Source: Cyprinodon diabolis | Taxonomy: Eukaryota; Chordata; Actinopteri; Cyprinodontiformes; Cyprinodontidae | Reading direction: 5' to 3' | Assembly (NCBI GenBank): GCA_030533445.1 | Contig: CM060068.1 | Coordinates: 35,943,010-36,007,009, forward strand | DNA length: 64,000 nucleotides | Shown: positions 50,772-62,755 of the stretch, piece by piece | How the letters are laid out: each line of letters opens with the position of its first letter | Numbering within the stretch: the first letter of the stretch is position 1 | Notes under the pieces: generated by a model | Database searches by the model: none | Told to the model about the DNA's origin: nothing | What the model saw: only the letters and a program-made list of their open reading frames with translations | Program-made: the position numbers and the translations under genes

Positions 50772-51347
50772 TAGAGCTACACTGATCCATTTCTTTGAAA
50801 TAGATACTTGAGCTGACGGTATCGGCCAATACTTCTATTGTTGAATACTACGACTGATACTACTGCTAAGTAAATTAACCGTATCACTTGCCATGTGAGA
50901 GAAGCCATCATGTTCAACATAAAAATTGTTAAAGAAGGTAGCAAATTAAACGAGTGTAATTTTTTTTTTTTATTAACGCATTAAGAGGACATTAGCAGTG
51001 GAAATGAATAACACTTCCATATAAAGGGAAGCGCAAATAGATATGTTTGCAATGCCCCATCATTGAATTGACCTGGTTCAGTCTGCACAGCCTCCACTAT
51101 GGGTCTCTGAGCAAGACCCTTAACCCCACACTGCTCCCCAGGCGCCGCACAGTGGCAGCCCACTGCTCCCAAGGGGATGGCTTAAATGCAGTGAGTGAAT
51201 TTCTACATTGTGAGATCAATAAAGTTCTATTTCTTTAAAATGTAATGTACAATACAGCTGGAATCGGAGTTATTTTTCCGATATCCAATACAGCTAATTA
51301 GTCAATATCGGAGCCGATATCCGATACATGTCTCGGATCCATCTCTA
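50772..51347. mobile_element. hAT-like element with nested SINE/LINE-type tail
   Basis: The outer ends read tagagctacactgatccatt and cggatccatctcta, with internal atcggccaatact and tatcggagccgatatccgat repeats typical of a fish hAT family. Between about 51090 and 51240 lies a different repeat (gagcaagacccttaacccca, ccaggcgccgcacagtggca, cccactgctcccaaggggat, gatcaataaagttct), the common 3' tail of a fish LINE/SINE. The nesting order implies that the inner insertion is younger. Confidence 0.6.
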
Positions 51348-52343
51348 ATTAACTTAAATTAGCTTTTCCTGAAACTGTGAAGCTGATATTCTGCTTACAG
51401 CCAGGTCTTAATCTATTTGACTTGTGTTTTTTTACAACCTCAAAATAAGGGAATTATTTTGGGATGTTGCCCTCCTCTGTCTTTTTGGACAGCTTCATGT
51501 ACTGGCATATGAGCACCCGGGTCCAGACCCTCCTCTCTGCCTCACTTGGCGGTTTGCATAATGTTCTCATTGATTTTAACCTTGGCATCACAAATGACAA
51601 CGCTACTCTTGCCAGGGTGATGAAGGATCAACCTCATTAGCTTATATGCTGCTAGTGGGTGCACAGATGTGAATGTATAACAGAGAAAGCTAAGGGAATG
51701 TAAGGGTTTCATTAGGGTGATCTTAGGTTGTATATCTTGTAGGCGTGCATGTTAACCCCCAGATGTGTATGCACATAATTTCTATATCTCATAAGAAGAA
51801 TAAGGCTGGTAGAGGGCTTTTTGTAAAGGACAAGAGAAACAGCTTGATAGAGCTGAAGGGAACAACACGACTGGAGCGAATAACAAATGAAAACCCTCTT
51901 AAGTCAACATCACTCCTCAAAAACAAGACAACTAGGACATTCAGACAAAGGGCGCATTGATATTGGCAGTGACACATGGGTGGCAGCTGTACACACCATG
52001 TCATTCAGTGGTGGCCGCTGTGAAAGGAGACATTGTCTGACAAGTCCAGCCTGGTGATAGGTTCTCGTCTTGTATTGAGATCTTGTGTAAAATAATGCAA
52101 ATGTTAGTTTTCACAATATAAAAACTGTGTGGCCTGATAGAAATTTGTCAAATTTTGTTTTTTTCGCAGCTCAAACTCCTACAGAGGCAATGAAAAATAC
52201 AAAGCCCTGTCAGTAAAATTTTAATATTCGCTCTGCTAAAAGAAATGTCAGACAGTCGCCTTCTGAGATTACACTTTACACAATTTTCCTTGCACAAGCA
52301 GTTCACAAAACAAGTAATGCATCTTTTTGGATGGAGTTAAATT
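51348..52343. other. Intronic, no gene seen
   Basis: Ordinary sequence; a short ORF pair at 51745-52004 is not recognisable. Confidence 0.5.
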
Positions 52344-53500
52344 ACCGTATTTTACAGTCGATAAGCTGATACTTTTTTCCTCAGGCTTTGAACCACATGG
52401 ATTTAAAGAAGGTGCAGCTTTTTCCTAACTGCCAGAAGGGGAATTTAAAGTTGGAAATGAAACAATAAGCGGCTAATTTTCATTTAGCAGAAGAACATGC
52501 TAGCAGTGGACACAACAGAGAACAAATGTCCCGAATTTGCACATTTTTAAATTTATTTACCAGATTAAAGCTATCAAACCAATGAAAAGACTGGTCTCAA
52601 CTCCTACAGAACTTAAACAAAGAGCAGATGAATTCTATCTTTCAGTAGAAGCTCTTACTGTCCTGCAAGCCCAATCCGTTCTGCGCATGCGAGAACAGAT
52701 ATACATCCGGGTGTCCATAAATAATGGTATAAAACTACTTATTTCTATCTTTAACTCACTAAAGAATAGTAATACACGTCTATAAAAAGTGTTTTATGAC
52801 TTTTGTGAGACACTTTTTACGCTTTTTACATTTTCTTCGCTAAACTGCTTCTCTGACATCATCATCAGACATGCTCAGAGCAAAAATATGATTAAACCAT
52901 GTTTACCTGCATTTTAGTTGTTCTTTCTTTAGATTACACACTATATAGCATATGGTTAAAAATGAAACGAAAACATAAAACTCAAAAACACTAGATTTAT
53001 TTTTCAATCCAAAACCAAAAAAGTTAGCTCCCGGAAGTAGCGTAGGATAATTTTCGGTGCAGATCAGGCAAAGACGACTGATTAAAAAAAAGAATTTTAA
53101 GGCATTTATTTTCTCAAGAAACACATTATTAACCTTTAACACATTACATTTTAGTACGTTTAGTATTTTTGAGAAGGGAAAACACCATTTAGGTATTTTT
53201 ATCATTAAAAAAAATCGAGGACGACCCGGATGTATATCTGGATGCGCAAATGAGCTGATGGTGCATGCGCAGAACAGATCGTGCTTCAGGAACAGATCGG
53301 GTAGTGACACTTACAGCTGTGAGCCAACAAGCTGACAGATGATATATGTAGAGCTCCCCCAACAGGTTTGGTGGGAGACAATTCAGTTGATATCAGCAGC
53401 TTACAGCTCAGTGTGGTTTTATATGTATGTTTACAGTTTGTTTGTTTTTTCAAAAAATTTAGTTGCTGTGTCTTATAGTAAGCTTTGCCCTTTAGTCTGA
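52344..53500. mobile_element. Degraded non-autonomous DNA element (accgtatttt type)
   Basis: The left end attaccgtattttacagtcg and ataagctgatac followed by ggctttgaaccac resembles the fish repeat family beginning accgtattttccggactataagccgc. Near 53460-53490 tgtcttatagtaagctttg may be the other end. The interior carries gcgcatgcg words (52683, 53266) in opposite contexts. The 135-residue minus ORF at 52903-53310 shows no transposase domain. Confidence 0.45.
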
Positions 53501-54689
53501 TGAAAACACACAGATTAATTGCATGTTACTCTATTGGTTGCAAAGTATAAAGACTCTTAACAATAAAAGATTTAAAAAAAAACCTTTCATCATCATTTTG
53601 AAGCTACAAACTTTCATTAATCAGATAGAGATTTTATTATTAGCACATAATTATACAAGCCATGGACATGTCATAAAAATCTGATGCTGGAATAATTCAG
53701 ATCTGCACCTCAGCTATAAGAATCTGATGTCAAGAAAAGTGACTTTGTAAGTCTCATATGGGAAGAGTGCCAAAAAGAAAACAGATTTTGAAAGAAAGTA
53801 AACAGGAATCCAGACTCTAGTTCTTCAAATTATGTTAGGGAAACAATGAAGGGGAAAATGCTCAGAGGAAACAAAAATAAAAACATTAAAGCTATTCTTT
53901 GTGCAGAAAAAAAACAACAACAAAAAAACGCTCCACCTCCATCCTAAACATACCACAATGGTGGTTTTGGCCCCATCATATACTGGGGAAGCTTTTTTCA
54001 ACAGCAGAGATATGTACACTGGTTATAGTTGATGAAAAGGTGGATGGAGCTAATAGCAATCTTGAATCAAATTATTTATTAAAAATAACACATATTCCTC
54101 TTTGCTGTGAAACCAAAGCCCATATTATAGACTCTATAAACCTGATCACCTTTTTTATCCTTTGCACTTTTGTGCAAGCCACACAGGATCCCTTTCCTCA
54201 ATGTAATGGCTGTCTCTCTACAGCTTTCTCAAACTACTCCTTGCTATTTGGAGGATTTCCAGGAGAGAAATGTTGAGGAGCAGAAGTAAATCAGCAACAG
54301 ACCCACGGATAAATTACATCACCAGTACAAGGAGATGGACGGGTTGGCGAAAGGAAATGGAAGGACAGCCTTCACGTTTCCTGGGAGATTTAGAAAAACT
54401 GTTTGGGTAACAAAATTCAAAGGTTTATGTCTAATATTGTGTCTGAAATCCAAGTATTTCCCACAATAAATCGTTGTGGTTTAGTTTTTCTGGTTTCTTC
54501 TTTTCAAAGCATTGAGAGAAAAATATATAAAGATTGCGTGCTCTGAGGTCTGATCCCTGCCATTTTACCTCATATCCTGCTACATCGTCTTATTTGGAGC
54601 CATTCAAAGAACTAAAATTGCACTATTTTAGTTTTCCACTTTCTCCCAGAAGTTTTTCGCTGTAATTGGGTCATTTTTTTTCCCCCACT
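53501..54689. other. Intronic, no gene seen
   Basis: The plus ORF at 53899-54276 (125 residues) has no recognisable domain. Nothing repetitive recognised. Confidence 0.5.
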
Positions 54690-55560
54690 GAGGCTCCAAT
54701 GAAGTTTGAAGTACCCCAAGATTCAATTTTAGGACCAATTCTCTCTACTTTGTTTTTTCAACCTCTGGAGTTCATTTTTTCCCCATCTCATTTCACTCTT
54801 TAGCAGACGCCGTCCTGATCTATCTTCTACTTAAAGCTAATGGCAGTCAATCAGTTAAAAATCTGCCAACCCATGTTAAAACATAGCTGAACTTAGCTTC
54901 CTGTGTCTAAATAAAACTAAGGCTGAGAGGATTTATTAAGTAATCTTTATTTGGTGATAGACTACAATGGTGCTGTTGATCCTCTTGATTTCTTTGGTTC
55001 CAACTCCATCAGATATTTTGCGTTTAATATAGACAGCTATCTCAAATTCTATATACAGTACAGTAGTCCAGTCTAGTTTTCAACATTTGAGTTTGATTAA
55101 TAGAGTTAAGTCCTATCTTGTTCTAGAATATCCTCAAAAGCATCATTTTTATTTTATTTTTACACTGGATAGGACTACGGCAACTCCCTACCTGTTTGTT
55201 TAAGGATTACTTTAAAGACCTTCCTTTTAGTTTTTAAATCTTTTACTTGTAGGGCATCAATAAATGCTTTTAAATGCTTTTAATTTTTAATTCTGTGGCT
55301 GAAGGAGACCAGGCTTCTTCATCTGCAGCTCCTAAACTGTAGAATAGTCTACAGTTTATTAGGTCTGCTGGAGCCTCAGGGGAATTCACATAACTCTAAA
55401 AACTCATCTTTTTTCATTGGTCTTTAATTCTAGCGAGCTTAAGCTCCATACTGCTGTTTTTATGGTACATTTTATGGTGTAATTTTTAATAGATTAATCA
55501 AAACTGTGACATTGTTTTATTGATGACCTTTTTATCTTTTATAAATTATTGTATATGTGC
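54690..55560 (+). pseudogene. L2-type LINE reverse transcriptase remnant and 3' end
   Basis: Broken plus-strand translation shows, in order, VPQDSILGPILSTLF (the RT motif VPQGSxLGPxLF), then ISFHSLADAVLIYLLLKA corresponding to the catalytic FHxYADDxQIYLPLK block with the second Asp changed to Ala, then DYGNSLPV (LDYCNSL) and KTFLLVFKSF. A C-terminal piece LIFFHW corresponds to the KTHLF end. Multiple stops and frameshifts are present. The element is 5'-truncated and dead; AT-rich 3' untranslated sequence follows. Confidence 0.8.
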
Positions 55561-57076
55561 TATTTCAAAGAGAAAAAAAAGTCATCTGTAGTGCATTCTG
55601 ATAGAGATATACATCATGGTGGCGGTATATCACACCTTAATATTTAAAGGGATTTTATGCAGCATGTACTTTTCTATTTGTAAAACCTATGCATCATTAT
55701 TCATTAACAGATCTGCGACGTTTAGCGATATTAGATCTCCAAAACATGTACCTGTTGTGGTTCTATGCCAAAGATGGGAAAAATGTCCCATCAGAATACA
55801 TTGACGTGTTTTTTTTTTTTGGTTTACCTAAACTACTGTTTTAAAGCTTAAATGCCTAATTGAGTAAGAACTGAATGAAAATGGCTTTTATTGCTGCAGT
55901 GCCATTAACATATGCATTGATGGCCTGATCTTCAGATTTTAAATAAGAGATGCTAAATTGCACTTTCTGTACATGCAATAAGTAGGTATGTTAGAGATGA
56001 TATGTAATAACTGCTGCTCAAATGATAAGATATGTGGTTTTGCCAATTAATGGCTGCATAATGTCAATTTTCTCATGCATGCTGTGTTTGCTATGCTATT
56101 GCTAAATGTTCTCTCTGGGGTTACTTATGGGTTACCCAGGAGTTGTTTGTATATTTACTAATTTCACTGGGTTTGCATTTTACCACTTTGCACTTTATTG
56201 CTTCAAACACAATTTCGTTGTTCTTTTGTAACAATGACGATTACATTTTGAATCTCAACAGATAGTTCGATCTTAAAGAAAAATAAAGTTTAAGGCTAAG
56301 GTCATTGAAATAATAATTAAAATAATAGTAATAATATAAGTAAATTATGTTAATAGAACACCCTTTGGCTGAGACAAAAATAAGATCAAATAAAAAACAT
56401 AACGTGCTCCATGTACGGCTGTTTTATTTAATTCAGCGAGAGAAAAAAACGAGGTTGAGAAGAGATAATACACTCCATCCACCTACAGCCAATATCTCTT
56501 TGCAGACGTTTTTAATGTTCTATTTTTTTGGTTTGATTATGTGTTTTATTTAATGAGCCATGCACTCTGCTAACCCTGATTATAGAGTGTAAACATTATT
56601 TTTGTTTTTTTCCTCTTTTGTTTTTGTATTTTTGGAGTAACTAATGGAGTATTATTGAGGATAAGCTGTACGTTAGTAATTTCACATCTTTTTGGAACAG
56701 TCACAGGGGATTGAACTTAAGTTTTTATTTATGTGGCAGGATTTTAATGCTTGTGAAGAAAAAGTGCCTGCAGTTTCTTTAGCAGGTCATAGTGCTGCAC
56801 GCTGTTACAGAAAGCTGTGCAAACCGAGCAAACACTTTTTAAAGGTTTATAATTGATCTGTTGTTACATATCTATTGATGTGTTATGATTCTTTTGTTAA
56901 AGTCAAGTCATTACAAATACAATTTTTTCTCTGTTAATATGAAACTGACTGAATAAAGATATCTTTAAAAATATTACTTTGCAAAAGTGCCATAATTTAT
57001 CTAAAGACACTTAATGATAACAACCATAAATATCCATGGCGACTCTTGCATATTCATCAAAGGTGTTATGTCCTAT
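55561..57076. other. Intronic, no gene seen
   Basis: 56190-56250 (gcactttattgc, tttcgttgttcttttgtaac, aatgacgatta) resembles the 3' tail of a LINE. The rest is unremarkable. Confidence 0.5.
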
Positions 57077-57146
57077 TAACCTGACCACAGCCAGATGCAT
57101 GTCTCGCTAGGCGGAGCGAGACATGCATCTGGCTGTGGTCAGGTTA
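57077..57146. mobile_element. 70-bp perfect fold-back with 9-bp target duplication
   Basis: Two 32-bp arms that are exact reverse complements (left arm starts taacctgaccacagccagat) around the 6-nt loop aggcgg. Flanked by a perfect 9-bp direct repeat atgtcctat (57068-57076 and 57147-57155). The terminus taacctgac...ccagatg matches the reverse complement of the right end of the element at 59194-59538, linking it to that family. Confidence 0.93.
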
Positions 57147-57670
57147 ATGTCCTATTTACTACAGTGTAAATGTCAGTCTTATGCACACCACTTAAAATAA
57201 AGTGTTACTAATTGTTTTCATGCTTAACTTTCATGCTTGCAACTAAAGAAGACTTTTTCACATTACATTGGTGTGCTTTGTTATGTTTTATAATGCGTTC
57301 TGTTTAACAAAATGCATAATGAAATCTAAGAACAGAAAACCATCATTTAGAAGAAGCACGATTGTCCCACTGGCCTCAGGAACACAATGGAACGTAATAT
57401 AATGATGGAAAAATAAAAACCCTGTAATAGAAGTCTGTTTGCTATTTTTTTAACATTTGTGTTTTTCAAAATATAGTGTAGAGAAATGAAAATATGTGCA
57501 ACTTTAGTAAGCTTTGGGTGTAGTTAGTTTGATATGATGGTTGCATGCTATTAATGACACTATTAGCTTCCAGCTAAAACACCTTTTAATGCAGGAGTTT
57601 AGCTCACGGCAGCAGGGTTTAGGATGCTCTTAATTGGTAATTCAGCAAAACTGTGTAGCTGTTCAGCAAA

Positions 57671-57725
<55 letters not shown>

Positions 57726-59193
57726 AAGCAACTATGAGTAATACAGTTTCCTTAAACCACCAAATTTTTAACAAAACATCACTGAAACTACTTTATCGCT
57801 GCTTGCTTTGTACTTTAAAGGCAGAAAGCAGTTTGTTAAGCAGCATTTTAAACACCAGAGAGTCATATAATGGAGTTTGTTAAGCATATAACAGACGGAA
57901 GCTACTATTAAATATAAAAAGACACCAGCAACAGCTACTATGCAAACAGCCTGTTTACCAAATGCTTTTATAAAAAGATGAAAAAACGGTGGAAAATTGG
58001 ACCTTAAAAGACAAAAACTAACATATGTTAAAAGTAATCACGACGCAAACATGCAAATCCTAAACAACACACCTGTCTGTTTTTTTTTTCTAAAGGTGAA
58101 GAATCTGTTTCTTTGCCATATCCAAACATTTTGTTTCCAAAAAAAAAAAAACATAATAAACTTAGTCCACAATAGGAGCAAACTTTGACTAAAACTGCTT
58201 GTAAAACTTTTCCAAACTAAAAAACAAGACATGATTCATTTACAGATTGAAACTCTGAATTATTATACACCGGTTCTCTTCCTGCGAAGACAGAAATATT
58301 TCTGTTTAAATCACACAGATCCATGGAGAGACTTGTCATTTCTACTGTGTGATGCAACAGTAAAGTAACCTTTTGGCCCCGAGCAATCACTGCTAACTAT
58401 ACCAAAGTTTCTTTCCTCCAGAATACCATAATCTACAAATCATTATTAAATCCTCTCCAGCATTGAAAGCAGTAACTAAAAATATAAACATACATTAAAT
58501 CTAAGGGTGAATACAAAAAGAGGAAATCTGTTTAATTCTGGTTTCTTCACATTTTCTATTGCTGGATGGGTTTTGTTTTTAAACTGATGACTAATATTAT
58601 TTTTGTCCCTTTGGAAATCAGGGCTTTTATGTCACAAAATAAATATCTTGACTTAGCAGTCTGCGAGAAATGTGGGTAGAAAATTACCCAACAGAATTTC
58701 AACTCTCCACCAACTCAACTCTAATTATAAATCGTCTTTCTTTTATGGACTTTTTGCTAACTAAGCCCTCTCCTTTTTTTTCTTTTGATCATTTCTCAAC
58801 ATTGTAGGTGATGTTCATCTCTCCCCTTAATAGGGGAACTATCACACTGACCCTGTGAAGTTGCTCTGATCACCTGCAGCTTCACTAAGGTGGCTATGCA
58901 CCTGCACAGCAATGCTGCATTTTAAGGATACAAAAAAATACACTGAACATGGATCAGTTCACTGTTTGGAAATACTCCTGAATTTGGTTAATTAAAAGTT
59001 AGATATTTCACCAAATTTTGAAGCCCAGATGTCAGTCAAAGGGATGATACATTCATAAAAAAATGGGCGTATCAGCCTGAATTTCAGCGTAGCGGCCTAA
59101 TATAACTGAAATACGCTGATGAGAACCCTGTCAAGTAGTTATACAGTTTATATCTAAGTTTCTTTTAGATTTATTTAAGATGGCATTGAAAGC
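57147..59193. other. Intronic; AT microsatellite
   Basis: Contains the (TA)n tract at 57673-57716. No gene recognised. Confidence 0.55.
57673..57716. repeat. (TA)n microsatellite
   Basis: About 22 uninterrupted dinucleotide units. Confidence 0.95.
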
Positions 59194-59538
59194 TAGCCTC
59201 GTGAGACCATCCTGATCTCGCGAGCTTTCAAGGTAGGAGTATTTCTTCACTGAAAGAAGAGCAAAACACTGCTCTGGAGGCTTTTCTCAGAGGAAAAGAT
59301 TTTTTTGCTCGTCTCCCGACTGGTTTCTGCAAGAGTTTGATCTATCAATTGGCTTGTGCCTGGCTTGTGGTTGTGATTTCGTCGTCGCTCTGTTAGTACG
59401 TCATATGCTTGATCTGATTGGTTTATTTGGCCCATCTATCACCAACAAAGGCCAATCAGCTAACCAGTATTTTCGCCCCTTCCCAAAATTACTTCAACGG
59501 AAGGTTGCTCCGCATATCCATCTGGCGCAGTCAGGTTA
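59194..59538 (+). mobile_element. Hairpin-ended element with RecQ-like fragment, copy 2
   Basis: A 345-bp insertion flanked by a perfect 9-bp repeat attgaaagc (59185-59193 and 59539-59547). It begins tagcctcgtgagaccatcct and ends gcagtcaggtta, as copy 1 at 21955. It lacks the promoter/ATG segment of copy 1 (the sequence jumps from gagctttcaa to tatttcttcactg). It retains a stretch that copy 1 has lost, encoding Walker A-like LPTGFCKSLIYQL. The last part before the right end carries a 21-nt segment inverted relative to copy 1. Confidence 0.87.
59241..59396 (+). pseudogene. RecQ-like helicase fragment with Walker A
   Basis: An in-frame 51-codon stretch without ATG, ending in TAG. It reads ISSLKEEQNTALEAFLRGKD then FFARLPTGFCKSLIYQLA. 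This is RecQ-type motif 0 (LKEEQ) plus motif I; the P-loop PTGFGKS is altered at one residue (G to C). Compared with copy 1 (22136-22351) the coding overlap is nearly identical before the P-loop. No downstream motifs (DEAH etc.) exist. Confidence 0.75.
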
Positions 59539-59547
59539 ATTGAAAGC

Positions 59548-60660
59548 AGGATGATGAAATAAAAAAAACATTTCTAAAATTGTAATAACAAATAGTTAAA
59601 AATAAACACAAGTTGAATTTCTTATTGATTTTTTTTCTCTGAGGCAGTGCGATTATAATCCCATTTTTTTTGGCTAAATGTTTTACTGGATTAGATGACA
59701 CAATTACAAAACTCTTTGAAATGTAGTCAAGAAATACAAGTTTGCTACCAAATGTACATGTGGGAATCTCTGTACCATAAAATAGCTGCTGCAAACTAAT
59801 AAGGGAGTCTGAATTTACCTCTTAAATAAAAGATGAAGAAAGTTAAACTGATTATATAGGAGGGCTAGGGATATTAATTGTTTAAAAATTATTAATTTGT
59901 ATTTCTTCCTGTTCAATTAAGGCTTAAATTTGATATATCATTTGTAATAAATATTATTTTTGTAAAAAAAAACAACATTAATACTGCTACGTACCTACAT
60001 TTTCAAAGGACTGAGATAAAGTAGGAGCCACACGCTGCTAATTAAGTGCGCCAATTTATCAAAGTGACCATCCACCCTGGAGTATGCAGGTCTGTGTTAA
60101 CACAGTTTAAAGAGGGAAAGCAACTTAGCAATGACTTACCTAATGATCTCCATTGATAAGCAGTTTTATTTATTTTTGTATTTTTATCTTGCAAGCAATG
60201 CAAGGTCAAGGAGCAAAACTCAGAAATTGCAAAAGACCAAGGAGCAACATTTCTGACTCTATAAGTCTTAAGTAGCAGGATCAATGCTACAGAACAAGAC
60301 AGGAAACAAAACGTAATATTCTAAAAAAAAAAAAAAAGTACTGTAAATCAACGGTAAAGTTAGGTGGTATAAATAAAAGTGATCTTCCCTATTATTAACC
60401 TGTTATAGCTACAGCTGAAGTTTTAACGCTTGATACTGAATTTTGAATTAATTTATTGCAGTCAAAACTTCTAGGACATTTCTAGTAAGATATTGCTTTT
60501 AATTACAGTTCATGCTTGAGCTAAGCTGCTTTTAATACAAGAGCTGAAATTTAATAAGCTAAAGGATGTGATTCAATTTACAAGTAGAAGAAAGTCTTCC
60601 TCATATGTAATCAAAGTAAAATAAAACCCCTAAAGTTTAAAAAAATAATCCCTTAAACAA
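59548..60660. other. Intronic, no gene seen
   Basis: Contains a poly(A) run near 60324-60338. No repeat recognised. Confidence 0.55.
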
Positions 60661-60848
60661 TGTTAGAATAATTTTTATTGATGCTGTGTGAGCCTGTAAA
60701 ACCTTAACAATACCTGCCTGTTGTGTATCAGAACTGATGTTTTCCCAAGCAGTTTATCTAATTAGGACGGCTCCTCTATCAGGATAAAAAGTCATTTTCA
60801 TTATGTACGTGGAAAAGATATGGGAATGGAATGAGAGCGGTGTCCTTG
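60661..60848. other. Diverged duplicate sequence B, copy 2
   Basis: Partner of 39585-39776 in the same orientation. Retains cagaactgatgttttccc, ttatctaattaggac, and ggaatgagagcggtgtcctt. No element termini recognised. Confidence 0.7.
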
Positions 60849-60974
60849 ATCTAAGAACATAGTTTAATATTTTGAAAACACACAATTGAAGAGATTTCAT
60901 ATGATGTGGACATAAGACATCACACTGTGAAAAATTGAAATCTAAATGTAATTTTTTTCTTAAAATAACTGTGT

Positions 60975-61200
60975 GTTTTGTCTTGAATTGAGGAGGTAAG
61001 TGAGACACTTTGCCAATGGAACAAGACAATTTACATTTAAAATAAGAACAAAAATGGTATTGTCTTATTTCAAATTCAAATTATCCAAATATCTTATTTT
61101 AAGAGTAGAAATAATTCCATTGGCAAATCATCTTATTTACCTTATTAATTCAAGGATCAATTCACTCAATTTAAGAATTTTCTTACTTATTTCTAGATGC
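60975..61200. repeat. Dispersed AT-rich repeat family C, copy 2
   Basis: See 45690-45945; shares ttgaggaggtaa, ttgccaatggaacaagacaa, attgtcttatttcaa and ttccattggcaaat...cttatttacct in the same order. Confidence 0.65.
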
Positions 61201-61548
61201 ACCATCAAACAATAAGCCCTTCTGTAACCCTACTCAATCAGACAGCTTCCAAAAGGTTGTTCAGGAAACAGGAAAAACTGGACTCCTGCACTGTCCTTGC
61301 TTTTCTACTGATAATTATACGCTCAAATTTAGAGATGTAACAAGAGCAGTTATGTGACTGGAAAAAATAGACGCATAAAGATTCTCAAAAAGATATTAAA
61401 AAAAGGAACAACTGAGTATTTAAAACATGATTTAAAAACAATTTCAATGTATGTCTTTAGTTTTATGGGGAAAAATACAAGAAATAGAAAAAGTACAGGG
61501 ATGTAAATATTATTAAATTAATAATTAAACAACATATTTCTTTTCATA

Positions 61549-61824
61549 CAGTAGCAGCCATTCAAAATGGCCCTTCTCAGTCAAACGCCAGTGAAATGGC
61601 AGCCCACTTCCCTGCGACTACCAGCAAAATCCTCTCCAACTTCCAGCCACTGGAGTGACCCCCTCTTCTTCTCCTGGACGTGCATATTTTATTACTCTGA
61701 CTCCACCCTTTCACTGAATTACAGGGTCTGACCAGGAGATACTGCTTCACTGAAGATTTTAATGTCCACAAATCGTGACAGGTAGAATATTTCAGTGCAA
61801 AGATTAATGTTTAAAAAATAACTG
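61549..61824. repeat. Interspersed repeat family A, copy 2
   Basis: Second copy of the repeat at 6052-6324, same orientation, with many point differences. It abuts the LINE-type repeat that starts near 61835. Confidence 0.75.
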
Positions 61825-61834
61825 TTTTCTTTCT

Positions 61835-62113
61835 GCATAGAGTTTGCATGTTCTCCCTGTGCATGCCTGGGTTCTCTCCGGGTACTCTGGCTTCCTCCCA
61901 TAGTCCAAAAACATGACTGTTAGGTTAATTGGCTTCTCTAAATGGATGGAGTGTGTGTGTGAAAGGTTGTTTGTCTCTGTGTTGCCCTGTGACAGACTGG
62001 CGACCTGTCCATGGTGTACCACGCCTCTTGCCCATAGACAGCTGGAGCTGGAGCACCAGCACCCCTCGTGACCCCAGCAGGAATAAGGGTGACAGAAAAG
62101 GGATGGATGGATA
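61835..62113 (+). repeat. Common fish LINE-type repeat with (GGAT)n tail
   Basis: Ordered words tttgcatgttctccctgtgc, gggttctctccgggtactct, ggcttcctcccatagtccaa, gttaattggcttctctaaat, ccctgtgacagactggcgac, ctgtccatggtgtaccacgc and the ending gggatggatggat are diagnostic of a repeat found throughout teleosts and usually placed at the 3' end of L2/CR1-like LINEs. The fragment lies about 170 bp from the 46-bp exon. Confidence 0.8.
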
Positions 62114-62285
62114 TTTGTTATTCAGAAAAGTTTTTATATGTAAAACATATACATTTGAATTGAACTATTGTGAGACCCTGACAATTATCCATCTTAAATT
62201 TAACTCACAATGTGCAACAATTCACTATGCAGCAACATAATTTCTCTAAATATTTATTTAAAGCCACAGACATAATAAATCCTAC

Positions 62286-62331
62286 CTGTATTAGGGAAAG
62301 GTTACGGAGATCCAGTCTGAAAATATAGTTT
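62286..62331 (-). CDS. sema5b: sema5b-like 46-bp micro-exon, sema domain
   Basis: A 46-bp exon (1 nt plus 15 codons) encoding NYIFRLDLRNLSLIQ, which matches the NYLFRL..LSLxQ stretch following VGAR in SEMA5 proteins. Acceptor tttcattgcag, donor gtaggat. It restores the Arg codon split by the preceding exon and ends in phase 0, as the next exon requires. It contains an N-glycosylation sequon (NLS). It is too short for routine ORF calling and is recognised only from homology plus phase. The next exon is about 37.6 kb away, so this is the 5' side of the largest intron in the window. Confidence 0.87.
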
Positions 62332-62755
62332 CTGCAATGAAATGAGAGAAAAAACACAGATGTATATGAGTGTATCTCCCGGCCAAGAGCTATGTTGCAG
62401 CTCAGTAAATTATTATTAATTCAATAGAAGTCTGAGATCTTTCACATTCATGCAATATCAGTATTATTTCCATGTGCATGACTGTAACGAGGCCAAACCA
62501 GACGAAAGCTCAGCTCATATCCTTTCATCATAACATGCATGCTCACATGCACACTTCTGCAGCATGACACATTTCTCTCAATTTCCTTCCTCCTGCCAAA
62601 ACTAAAGCTAAACTTGCTCCAGAGGGTCCTCGGTGGAGCAAGTTAAAGGTGTCATTATCCAAAAACCACGTAGGATGAGTGAGTCAGAAGGGGTATCACT
62701 TTCGCTATAATGGGCTCTTTAGGGAGAAAACCTGAGTGGATTTGCAGTTTCTTAC
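62332..62755 (-). other. Short sema5b-like intron (424 bp)
   Basis: Bounded by GT (gtaagaa) and AG (tttcattgcag). Ordinary AT-rich intronic sequence; I see no repeat or RNA gene in it. Confidence 0.8.

Noticed and set aside
52903..53310. 135-residue minus-strand ORF
   Set aside because: Lies within a degraded DNA element and shows no transposase motif.
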